From Rhynchospora pubera (Eukaryota; Streptophyta; Magnoliopsida; Poales; Cyperaceae): a stretch of 64,000 nt of DNA. How positions within the stretch are numbered: position 1 is the first letter of the stretch; every line of letters starts with the position of its first letter. Both the position numbers and the translations under genes were made by a program. Under the pieces are notes generated by a model that worked only from the letters and a program-made list of their open reading frames with translations, did not search any database and had not been told where the DNA came from. Shown piece after piece: positions 45,851 through 58,185 of this stretch. The stretch spans positions 259,580,229-259,644,228 of the forward strand of contig CM051459.1 of assembly GCA_028095005.1 (NCBI GenBank), read 5' to 3'.

Positions 45851-48519
45851 CGGAGATACCATCTGATCCGCTTATCAAATATATTGTTTTACGATCAACG
45901 GTTTAGATTTAAAATTAAAAGAAATGAATAGTTCAGATTGTTCAGATCAAGGTTGTATCTTGAGATGTTACATCCTTCCATTGGTACTTTTAATATAGGA
46001 TAGATTATTTGAATATTTTATTAATCTATAATTATATTATATTATAAAATATGATGCATATAATATAATTTTGTTTAACTAAGATTTGAATTTACACAAA
46101 TAAATGACATAAACTTGGAGTTTACACAAATAAATGACATAAACACATTGACCATTGACTGTCCCGGTATGTACCAGGTACGGTAACAATATCCGGTTCG
46201 TACCCGGATACGGATATGACTGATATTCCAAAATACCGGGGTAACCTAAATCTATGCATATCTTTCAATGTCGCTCCAGCTTTGAACGATCGAACCAAAC
46301 CTTATTAATTCCAATTAACTAGAAAAGCACTCCTACCATCCATAAAACTTTTTCAAACTCTAAATTGCAAACCAAATTTATACGCCTTCGACGTCTAGTG
46401 AAAAAAAAAATCTAAATTTTCTGGAGACCAAAAAAAAAAAAGCATAATTTGCAAGTTTATCCAAAATAGAGAAATAATTATGGGTCCGACGCCAGTAACA
46501 GTAAGATCTTTTTTTATATTAGAATTAATGTAATGTAATCTGCCAGCATCGTCAGGATGTCTATAATTCAATGTACATTTAAAGTCTTTATATTTTCGTA
46601 TTAAATTAATTATGCCTATTAAAAAAAATAGAATGATCGACAAATAGGTGTATTTTGACACTTTGTTTGGGCAAAGGATAGAGAAAAAAAAGGAAAGTAG
46701 AGTTTTTTTTCTTTTTTTTTTTGGGGGGGGACTAAAAGAGAGAAAAGTGGAAATTTTATAAATCGTTTTTTATTTCAATATTTAATAGAAAAAATAAGGT
46801 TAACAGGTGTTTCTATTTTAACTTCGATCTCCCAAAGCTTATGTCGTATTACTCTCTTGAAAATTATAATTTTTTTTCACGTTCCTTTTCGCGCCCTTCT
46901 GCTTTTCATTAACTTTTTCTAAATTTTAAACAGCGTAAAAAAAATGAACATCGCATATATCGATGCCACGTTAAACAAATACGACGTTCTATTTTATTGA
47001 TTTGATCGAGCACCTTAACTATAAGAAAATACAAATTCCAGTAAAGAACGGACACGAATTTAGTGACGTAAAAAATAATTTATCACTTAGATCGTCAACT
47101 CAGTGTGATTGGTGGACCAAGCTTTTTAATTTAATTTATGATCCGCTGCTCGGTTGGATTTTGCCATTTTGTTTTTTTTAACAGGCATTAATGTAAGAAA
47201 TGAGAAATGATGAAATTAACGTGGCGCCGTGTACGAGATCTATTGTCTGCTCGGCATTAATGTATTATATAATTTTTTTTGAAGATAATGTATCATATAA
47301 TTTTGAATTAATTAGTGAATGTCGATTCAATTTAGGATTGATCGATGCAAACCAAATAGATACTACACGTTATGTTTTACCTCTACTAATTTAGTCGTGA
47401 GAAATATTAGCCAGTTTTGGGAATACAAGTATACAACCTTTGATACTCTATTTTCTAAAAGAACTGGCATTCCAGACCAGTTCGTTTTTCCTTTCTAAAT
47501 AAGATCAAATTAATAAGCACCTGAAATGATCAAAATTATAACGTGGATATCAACAAATTTGTTACGTCTTTTCATAAAAAAAAATTGAACAAACAATTTG
47601 CAACGATAAAATGAAATATGTTCAATTAAGATAGAATCTGCAATACAATTAGAAATATTAATTGTCGCTTATAAATTTACATCTAGTACTGTTATTACGT
47701 CAATTATTTTTATCATCTTACATATTTAACCTCTAATTACTCCATATTTCGATATGAGATACAATAATATTTTGAACTTTTAATATAATCCTAATAATTA
47801 AAAAAAAATCTAAACCTTTCTATTCAAAATTTCAAATACATTATCTACTTTCTGTACCTCGCTTCACTAACAAACATTAACGCATTAAAATTGAATTAAT
47901 TACCTAAAATTTGGTGATAATAACTGATGTTACCATCTTACCACACGTCAAAGTAGTTATTATTATTATTTTTTTTTCCCGAAGAACATGGAACAGAGGA
48001 ATTAGGTGGAAACCATTAGTGTAACCTTTTCACTGATTTGTTTGCCTTTAAGGGGATTTTTAGTTTGAATTAGAAAAAGAAAATCACTTCCAATTATTAC
48101 GACGGTTAGCAGTTAGCACCGATCAGAATCAGTTGTAAAGTTGTTTATTTTCAAGGTTTTGCGATAACCTTTCTCTAATAATAATTGCGTATGGCGCCAA
48201 ATCTCGAAATCAATCAATTGCCGAAAAAAATGAAACAAAAACGCGGTTTGTTACAACTTCGGAATTGGAAGATTCCTCTGGCAAGTCGCAACAAACGGCC
48301 GTCAGATGGGATTAGTAAATGCCTCCAGTTCTACAAAACTGGACAACTCCAGTTTTCTAGCGCCTTCTATTAAACAGAACGCTTATATAATATAAAATAA
48401 AAATAAAATAAAAAATTACCTCATAATTAGAAGAGCTAATTACAATTACCCAGAGCACCAAGGGTTTTGATTGATCGTTACGAGTCGTAATCGACAAGAA
48501 TAAACAGTCGGTAAAAAAA
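45851..48519. other. Intergenic region
   Basis: AT-rich sequence without a supported gene. A degenerate CGGTATGTACCAGGTACGG-type repeat lies at about 46150-46260. Several poly(A)/poly(T) and G runs occur (46420-46440, 46700-46730). Confidence 0.5.
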
Positions 48520-48715
48520 ATTGATGAAGGGAATTAATCGGGACACGCCCGGTTGCTAATTCATTCTCATTGAAATGACCAAAATATCCTCCCTCCAGCG
48601 CTAGTCTTCTGTGAAAAATAGTATGCGAGAGGAGGGTATTTTGGTCATTTTGAGAGTGAATAAGTTACAGAGGTGCCTGAGCGATTCCCATCGATGAATT
48701 GATCCCGATTCCCGT
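48520..48715. repeat. Hairpin MITE-like element upstream of PABP
   Basis: The inner arms at about 48560-48594 and 48627-48661 are nearly perfect inverted repeats, sharing the core AAATGACCAAAATA-CCTCC. A weaker outer match (ATTAATCGGGA with the reverse of TCCCGATT) extends to about 48520 and 48715. It lies about 235 bases before the PABP start codon. Confidence 0.65.
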
Positions 48716-48950
48716 GTAATAAAATTTACAAGGTAGTTGGGTAAAATTAAAAAAATATCAAACTGGCTAGGGTTTTAGTTTAGTCCGAATGCACATTTCC
48801 CATTTTACCCCTCTGTCCTTCCATTCTACGGCGGTGCAGCTCATTTGCCACCCGCTCCATCCTTCCTTCGTCTCTCTTCCTTCGACTAAAAGGGAAAGAG
48901 AAAAAAAAAAGAAAAAGAAAAATAAAACCCTAACTAAACCTAAGCTTTCA

Positions 48951-51900
48951 ATGTCGCAAGCTCAGGACCTCTCTCCTAGCTCCGAGGAGCCCATGTCGTC
49001 GTCGTCGTCGGCGGCGGCGACTAATGGCGCTGGCGCTGTCCAGAACCCGTCGACCTCGCTCTACGTCGGAGACCTCGACGAGAGCGTCACCGACTCCAAC
49101 CTGTTTGATATCTTCTCTGAGGTGGGTCAGGTCGTGTCAGTGCGAGTCTGTCGTGACGTCAGCTCTCGCAAGTCTCTCGGATATGCCTATGTCAACTTCA
49201 GCGATGCTTCCGATGGTGAGGTTTTCTTCCTTCTTTTTCTTTTGGAGTTCGCAATGGCGTTGTTGTTCTCGCGTTTTAACATTTCATTTCAAAGCGGTTC
49301 TTGAAAACTTTTAAAGTTTTTCTTTTGATGTTTTCTGCTAGTGTTTAGAGCTATTCAGGTTAAAGATTTCAGATGTAGGCGTATTTTAATAGAAATTTTG
49401 GAATGGTGTGAAGCGTAGATCAGTCTAGATCCGCGGAACTATCTATTATCGTAATTTTTTTATACCTGAAGTGTGAAATAAGTGTAATGCCAAATCTGGA
49501 AGTAAAATGCTACATTTACTCATTTCTTGTTCACTGATTTGGAACAAGGAAAATTATTTATACGCATAAATGACGAATAAGCCTTGAGATTTTAAATTCG
49601 CTGTGTTAGTTCTCTCTTGAGCATTCTGACTCCATTTTCAGTTTATCTGCTCATGAGTCATGATTATGTTTTTACTCAGAGAAGTGCATTATTATGGAAT
49701 CATCCCTGCCGATAGCTCTAAAAGCATTCTATTTCGGTAAAAGAGATAATAAAGTCATTAATTATTTTTTCACACGGGTCATATCCTAACAACTTATTAG
49801 AACTTTTCATAAGTAAGATTAATTAGCATTTCAAAATAAACTGTAGTTCTCCATTGCTCTGGGGGTATTTTCTTGCTATTATCTTTCAACTATTCTTAGA
49901 TCTTTGTGTTCTTTTGGGGTTAAAACCATTTATACTTTCTACAGCTGCTAAAGCTCTGGAGTATCTCAACTTCATTCCTATAAATGGAAAGCCAATCCGA
50001 GTGATGCACTCTAACCGAGATCCTTCCTCTCGTCAGATCAGTGAGGCCAACTTATTTGTTAAGGTACACTTTTCCCTTATTTCTTTTTTGCTTAGTTTTC
50101 CTCTGCAAAATAACCCTATCTTTGTTGTATTTGCAAGTGACACACCAACTTATCTCAAATTCACAATCAAAGTATAATACCTTTTGGATTTTTCGGAGAT
50201 AAAAATGACTCGATCATTAAATCCAAGGTTACTCGAGCAGAATCAACTGAACTGCCCCTAAAGCCATCATTTACTAAATGGATTTGTTCTCACAACATTG
50301 TTATCTGGCATATCAAATTTGTTTTGCATTATCTTATTTTTCTTTCTTGTGGGCGTCAAAAAAATAAAGTTGGATCAGTACAGCTGGGTTCAAATTATAT
50401 TAGAATGTACTTGCACTATACTATCACAATTAGCTAAATGGTGGTGTGCTAGTTGCATATTCCTATTGTTGGATTTCAGTCCTAAATAATAGAAAGTGGT
50501 GAATTTATACGGGCCTGGGATAAATGTCTAGTGTTCTTTTTGAAAAGGGCTTTTGCTATGTAATTCCCTTTACGGAACTAAAACCAATGTTAGTTGATTT
50601 TGTGCTTGCATAGCCTAAACCTGAATGATTGTCTTCTTTTCAGAATCTGGACAAGTCAATTACCAACTTACTACTGCATAAGGCATTTGCTCCATACGGT
50701 GCCATTCTCTCATGTAAGGTTGCTACTGATCCAACTGGCCAATCCAAAGGTTATGGCTTTGTCCAGTTTGACTCTGTTGAATCAGCCAAGAATGCCATAA
50801 AGAGCCTTAACGGGACCCTCTTAGATGGAAAGAGAATTTTTGTGGGCCCCTTTGTTGCAAAGGAGGATCGGGAAAGCAGCTCATCCCCTCCAGGCAGCAA
50901 TAAATTCAACAATGTGTTTGTCAAGAATCTCTCAGAACAAACAACTGAAAATGACCTGATTGATGTTTTTGGTAAATTTGGTAAAATTACTAGCGCCATT
51001 GTGATGAGAGAAGTTGATGGTAAATCAAAGTGTTTTGGGTTTGTGAATTTTGAGGACCCTGATGATGCTTTGGCAGCAGTAGAGGGGTTGAATAGGAAAA
51101 TATTTGATGAGAAAGAATGGTTTGTGGGGAAAGCAATGAAAAAATCTGAGAGGGAGAGGGAGATGAAGAGATTCGAGAGGGGTGTGCCTGAGGGCAATGG
51201 TACCTACACGAATCAAAATCACTATCACAATAATAACCAGAATCAGTTGAACAATAACTTGTATCTGAAGAATTTGGAAGAGAATGTTACAGATGATGAC
51301 TTGAAGGAGCTCTTTTCAGTGTTTGGTACAGTCACATCTGCTAAGGTCAGTCTGGTTTTTCCCTGCTTGATTTCTTGATTGGTTTGTGGATGTGAATAGT
51401 ATGTTAGTTCAATTTATTCTTCTGCATTTCTGAAGCCTATTTTACCTGGCAGGTTATGCGGGAACCAAATGGTCGTAGCAAAGGAGTTGGTTTTGTTGCT
51501 TTTGAATCTCAGAATGTTGCCTCTAAAGCAGTGAGCTTAATTTTCTTTCTAATTTAGTAGCTTTGAAAATTCTTATTTTCTTAAGAATAGTTATTGGTGT
51601 TGCATTATTAAATGATTTCTTCTTGTTTCTAGCTTGAAGAGATGAATCGCAAGCTTATTGGGAGCAGGCCTCTGTATGTCGCATATGCACAGAGAAAGGA
51701 AGACAGGAGAGCAAAGCTTCAGGTTACCTTTGCCTATGTTTTCTCAAAGATCCTCTAAGACTTAACATCTTTATATGTAATTTCTTTCCACGAAAGAAAA
51801 TATTTCATATGCTATTAAATGTGCTTGTCAGGAACAGTATGCAATGATGCCTCAAATGCCGATGACTCCTCATGCAGTTGGCCAACGGATGCCAATATAC

Positions 51901-53301
51901 CCGCACAGTATGGGACAGCCATTTTTTTATGGCCCCCCACCCCCATTTATTGCTCCGCAGGTAAACCTGTTTTGTTGTTATCATTTATCATTTATTGTTT
52001 TTGTTCTTATCACTGCTGTATCAAATATTATTGTTTTAAATATACTAGTTGTCACTTTATTGGTACGTACAAGCTATTGTTCCATCTTCCCGATAAATTA
52101 GTTGGACCAGTTGATCATAATCATGTTTGTTACCCTGATATATGAGACACATGCATTAGATTTTGCTACTTGCAATCACATAAATAACTAAAATGGGGGA
52201 TTTAACTTGATAATTTGTACATCAACACAAATTATTAAAATAGATGAACAAATAATTTCTTTGACTAACATACAAGTTCATATGGTCTGCTATTGAGCTG
52301 CTATAATGAATTCATTTCATCCTTGCGTACCAACCAAATATCTGAGACCCTATCTGGTTCCATGTATTGAGGTCCTGTGATACCTGTAATTAACATCGTT
52401 TTTTCTCTTTCTTCTTGGATTTAACTTTATTACTTGCAGCTTACTAATTACGCCTAACTGACATTTTTTGCCTTTTCGGATTCAACTTTATTACTAGCAG
52501 TTTACTAATTATGCCTATCTAACATTTTTTTTTGCCTTTTCTATGAAGCCTGGATATGGCTTTCGGCAGCCTCTTGTGCCAGGGATGAGAGGAGGCCCAA
52601 TGCCCCCTTTTATGCCTATGGCCCCACAAGGCCCAAGGGGACCTGGCCCTAGGCGCGGTGGTCCTCATCATGGGGCACACCAACGTGGGCCGCATCCCCT
52701 GGGATCTTCAGTTCCTAGCCAGGTTCGCTTTTCTCCTTTTTTCCTCTTGAGTTTATGTGATCAAAGATTTTGGTAAAGCAGCAAAACTAGGACATACATT
52801 AAGGTTTTTATAGTCTACCCAAAAAACAGTACATAGCTAGCTAGTAGCTACAATAGGTAACTGAATATTCTGTAAATTATTTACTTTTATGTGCTACTGA
52901 TTGCTATAGTTTAATAAGCTAATAATAAGAAGTGGTTACTTGTGTAGATGGTTGGAGGGGCCATGAACAGGTACATGCAAGGCAGCCTTGCATCAGCACT
53001 AGCCAAGTCTACGCCCGACCAGCAGAGGATTATACTGGGGGAGAGGCTTTTTCCACTGGTGGATCAGCTTGAACATGACCTGGCAGCAAAGATTACTGGG
53101 ATGCTTCTGGAGATGGATAGAGATGAAATACTGCACCTGCTTGAGTCCCCAGATGAGCTCAAATCAAAGGTTGATGAGGCTGTGAGGGTTTTACGCTCTG
53201 TGGTTCCCTCTCGCACACCTAATGATCAGTTCAACTCTCACTCTCTCAATGATCACTCTGATCGGTTGGCCTCTCTCTCCCTCAGCGAGGGTGTGGCTTG
53301 A
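48951..53301 (+). CDS. PABP: Cytoplasmic poly(A)-binding protein
   Basis: Eight exons (48951-49215, 49945-50063, 50644-51345, 51453-51530, 51633-51722, 51832-51960, 52549-52722, 52948-53301) with GT-AG introns give 636 aa. The protein binds the poly(A) tail and, with eIF4G, supports translation and mRNA stability. Four RRMs are visible by their RNP2 and RNP1 motifs: LYVGDL and LGYAYVNF (37-80), LFVKNL and KGYGFVQF (about 125-170), VFVKNL and CFGFVNF (219-264), LYLKNL and KGVGFVAF (334-375). A Pro/Gly/Met-rich linker is followed by the PABC/MLLE domain (about 535-603, KITGMLLEMD). An Asn/His-rich insert separates RRM3 and RRM4 (about 310-332). The linker is shorter than in Arabidopsis PAB2. 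The start is the ATG in AAGCTTTCAATGTCG after an A-rich leader. Confidence 0.96.
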
Positions 53302-56300
53302 GTTTGTCTTGTTTATGCCATCTTAGTGTGACATGGCTGGTAGATTTTGCAGTTTAGTGAGTTCTCTTTTTGCTTAATAATGGAGTATATGGTTCTTGGC
53401 TTAGAGGGTTGCTTTGTGCGTGGAAAAGGTTGTCATTCTTTTTTTTGTGCTGATGGATGTGTTTGTCTGTCTTCGTGTTGTGAAAAATTTTGGTTCTGTG
53501 GGAAAGGCTTTTAGGTCTCAAGGCCTGTGTTTTTTTGTGGTCATCTTAGGATATTATGAAACAAATGATTAGCTTTAGGATATTAGAATGTCTTTTTCTG
53601 GATTAACAGTAGACTATATTGCCACTCCGCCACTCGTGCTGCTTCTGCCTCCTGGTACATAGCTTGATGGGGTGAGCTTGCACAGCGAACTTGAGCTGAA
53701 TTGTTTGTACAGCTCTACACGCCAGAAGCATCAGCTTCACATGCAAATTCAATCATCGTGATTCTGGATTTTTACCAATTTTGCGATGATTATCTAAACT
53801 GTTTTGCCAAAATCAGTGGTTCCAGATGATTATGTTAAATTGTTAGAGAAATCGTCAGTCCAAACAGATAGTTTGAATTTCTGAAAGGAAATTAAATGAT
53901 TCAAAACAAATTGGGAATTATATTATTTCTCGCCACATAAATTTAAAGTTGAGAGACGATCCTTGAATATGGATTTGGGCTCTGCATGATGACCCTGTAC
54001 GGAGAAGAGAGAAATTGAATCGGGCCTCAATGAATTCGTAGAATTTGAAATGAAAAGGATTCTCAACTTCTTCTTTTCTTGTTGTTTTTATGATGATGAA
54101 TTTTCAACAAGTATGGCAACCTTCCCTGCAGCTATCTTACATTCGTTTGTAGGTTGCACAGATAATTCTCAAATGTTCCTGCACGTGAATCAGATACGTA
54201 TCTGATACCAATACTCGTGTGATTCACACATAATAATCTATTTGGCAAACCTTATTATCGTAATGTATTTGACTTGCAGATTCGGTAATAATTTATTAAG
54301 ATATGCGTTGGATTCATTTTTGGGTTGGAATTTGGAAAAAAAAAATATAATGTAGTTTATTGTTGAATTTTAAAAAAAAATGAAATACTACATATGCGAG
54401 CTGAATTTTTGTTTTTTTTATAAAACATATAATACTGGATAATATAGAAGATGCATTATAAAAATCAAATATTTTGAATTATAATGTGATTTTTCTATTA
54501 TTTTTATATATTTTTTCGTATCTCATTTTTCTTTTTAAAAAATGACGCATTCTCGCACCTGCACCGTTTCGGATACGATACTCGCACTGGCACCCGTGCA
54601 ACATAGATTCGTTTAATGCAACTCACGAAGATTACCTAGGTCTTTGTTGGGAACAAAAGGGTACACAGCCCGCAACACGAATTCCTGTATCATTATTAGC
54701 AAAAGACTCATGTTTCAGGCAAGTAGGCAACAGTGGCAGTATTGAAAAGGAAAAGTGGGTGTGTGCATGTGAGGCAGTGGCTGTAATGACTGAGAACCGG
54801 ATCCAAACTCAAAAAGGGTGATGCAAAGAGAGGGTCATGCGGCACATGGCGGAGTGCAAGGCGCTCCATCATTTTCCAACTTTTTGTTAGCAATGGTTCG
54901 AATCGATTGATTGTCATGTGGAGGTGCAGGAAGGAAGCATATGTGATGTATGCATGCTAACTTGCTAAGAAGATGGCTAGAAAAGTAGATGATTGGAAAA
55001 AGGAAGAACTATCTATGATTCTTTACCTAGTGCTTAATCCAGTGTCGAATATCTAAATTATTGGGTCGGAGTTGAGATTTCCTTGATATGTTTTATATCA
55101 TTTTAAAGGTTGGTAATTGAAATAAGTACCAAACAAAAGTTAAAAGATGCAAAAGATTTTGCAAGCTAAAAGGAATTTAATCTTAATTATACGGATCAAG
55201 CATGACAAAAAGAAATTTCAAACATGTACTGCAAATGTGTGCATGATTTAATTCTCTTTACTAATTTCTGGACAAATAATGATCGAACGTTAATTTTCTA
55301 TTATCTTTTTCATTTCCTCAGATTGCGTTTTCTAAAAACAAAAAACAAGTTTCTGTCTGTCCTTCAAAAGGCTATATTTTCCCCCCAATTTTTGTTAATA
55401 AAATCTTATTTTATTTTACTAATTTTAAAATTACACATTTTGTTCGAATGTTAAAAAAAAAACTAAATATAAAGCCGTCGACAACAAAAACACGCTTGAT
55501 TTGCAATTTTCCTGAAGGTTTTCAGTAGAGCTCCTAAAATATTTTTTAGTTTGCTAATTACTTATCACGTTATCAGTATACAAATAAAGTAGGATAATTA
55601 TATTTAAGTAACATTTATTGTAATTGAAACGGTCAATTTTACGAACTAAGACGATCAAATCTGATGTAATGAGACTTTTGGGGTTCAGTAGAGGTCGCAA
55701 TTTTGAAAGAAAGAAGAGGTAACAGTGACTTTATATGAATTGAAATCACCAATCACTTTCTTTGCAACAGTAGGTGCAGGTTAGGTTATGAGTTGAATCC
55801 TGACAAGTCGTTCCTAATCCTGTCACGCGTGGAGGTTTAGGGTTTTGGACTCCACATCCGTTGCCATGCAGGAGAAAGAAACAATGTACCTTATTTCGTG
55901 TGCGAGATGTTCGATCAAATCAGACGAATTAGATTAGGGGGAAAAAATTCTAATAGATCGATATAAACTTTATAATACAGTCCTTTTGGACTAATAATAA
56001 TAATAATAATGGTTGTAAACCTCATGTAATTTTGTTATCTAATTTATAGTATAAATAATATATATAATATATTTAACCTTTTTGGATTCAAATATTAATT
56101 ACAAAAATTAAGTTGGGACTAACTCATTCGAAATCTATATTCCTAGTATATTTAATTTAACTTCCACGGCTACTAGAAAGCATGGGAACATGCGCCTTCA
56201 ATTTATGTAGTGGATGTAGAAGAGAAGTCTTAAGTTCTGTTTTTTGTTTAATTATCAAAGCCCGTACTTTTTTCATTAACTTTCAAGTAATGAGTTACCT

Positions 56301-58141
56301 TTCATCTATAAACTAATTGTTACTTTTGTGAATAACAGTCTTAACAAATGCATGAAAAATATATAAAAGAAAATCAATATTTTAAACTTTGCTTAATTCA
56401 CGACAATAACCGGTCCTTGCTTTTTAGTATTTTAAGAGTTTAAGAGTTCTCCATTTCACTTTATACAATAAATAACATAACTTTAACTACATGCTTATCA
56501 CATTTGAATATTGGGTTTCAAGCTAAATCTCAAATCCGTGGAGAAAATACCAACGAAAAAGAAAGAAAATGCGGACAAGCAAACGAACGAAACAAGGGCC
56601 CACATTTTAGGTGGTATTTCTGAAAAAAAAAAATGTTATTCAAAGCAGTAACTGAAAATTTTCAAAAAGCAATAACAAAATCAGGACGTGATGTTAACCT
56701 CAATGACGTAACAACATTAGGCTTTTCAAAGTAAGCTTCTATTAAATCCAGTTTTAGTTGAGCCATCACTTCTTTACCGACATAATCCAAGTGTATTTAA
56801 AGCAAGCTTAGGCAGTACGTATAATAGGTTTCTAGCCTACTTAAATGTCGTTGCAACGTGTACATTTCATTAGAAACTAAAAATACATACTAATCAGTAA
56901 TCAAAGCAAAACCAATTGATTAGTAGATACCTCAAAATTTTATTCTTTATCGGTTGAGTTTCTTTAGTTTACGAACTACTCATGATTTAATACTAATTAA
57001 AAATAAAAGTATAACATAGTATGCGTTATGATGCATTGTGTTTTGCCTAGTGCTCATTATCCATGTATTTGTCATGATTGATGACTGCTTGTGTGACATT
57101 TATTAATATGGCAATATGAATAAATAATTGTTCCCAAGTCCCATCAGCAGATTTATAAATTAGCATACAAATAATAGTCAATACAGCCAAAAGTTGTGTC
57201 AAATAAGGATCTTTGAGTACCTCATTAAGCTCATTATGGTCCAATCTAATCTAAGAGTCTATAATTTATATAAACGCGTAGGCCCACATGGACCTACGTT
57301 TCACCTATCATTTAAGCATTCCTCAATTCTACAGGAGAACCTGTCTGGTCTCCAGTAACTATGCCACAGAAACAAAGAATTTGGACCCCAAATATATGAG
57401 ACACTTTAAGAATGAACATGATTAGTTTGAAAGTTTTTGTCAATCTATCTATGGAACGGATTGATTGTTGGGGCCATTGGGAGCAAATAGGAAGTTACAT
57501 ATACACGGAGTCAAGAAAATAGTACTAGCAATTAAAAAAAGAAGAAGAAAAATACAAATACCAACAATAGCAACCGTGCATATAATGTGAAGCACTGTAG
57601 ATTATGTCACACTTAGCTAGGTGTATAAATTGGAGCTTAATCTTTTATTGCTCGAAAGCCAAACTTTCTTTAACAAACTATATTGATTCTAGTTAATACG
57701 ACAAGCTTGTAAAATATAATAACAAACTTGCAAAATTAAAGAAAGTTTTAGGTCTGGCTTAATTAAGGTATGGTCACTATCTTAAAATTGTGAAGCTGTG
57801 TAAAAGTAAGAAGTCTCAATGAGAGATGCTTGAAGTATGTATGCTCTGTATCTAGAGATGGTTTTCACAGTCAAATGTCTTAAAGTTAGGAGAATGTTAT
57901 TTTAGAAGCCTTCTCCAAATATAGAAATCATCATGCCAGAACAAAATTTACATCTCACGGGATAACAATTCTTTAACCCATACCTAAGGAAAAAAAAATA
58001 TTGATCTACTTTACAAAAGCAACTTAATTTAGTGGGTTGGATCTGGATCATACTTTTTAGAACAGTATAAAATTTGGGTTGGATCCCACCTGGCCTGCCA
58101 AAGGATCCTATTTGATTAAGCACATTTATTCTTTGTATTCA
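53302..58141. other. Intergenic region
   Basis: This starts with the PABP 3' UTR. No further gene is supported. It contains a perfect 18-bp palindrome (54189-54206) and a degenerate copy of the TATGTTGCACGGG-type repeat at about 54535-54615. Most of the remainder is AT-rich, with a short TAA microsatellite near 55990-56010. Confidence 0.5.
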
Positions 58142-58185
58142 CTAGTGGGAATTCGCGCGTTGCGCGATCTATTTTCAGTTTCTAA
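58142..58185 (-). mobile_element. Helitron 3' end on the minus strand
   Basis: Read on the minus strand: a hairpin TCGCGC-AAC-GCGCGA, seven bases, then CTAG (58145-58142) followed by T. This is the same terminal structure as the Helitron ending at 41141, with a different hairpin sequence. The element body would extend to the right. I could not identify its 5' end, so only the terminus is annotated. Confidence 0.65.

Noticed and set aside
54708..54917. 69-codon minus-strand frame
   Set aside because: No family resemblance, no splice or promoter context.
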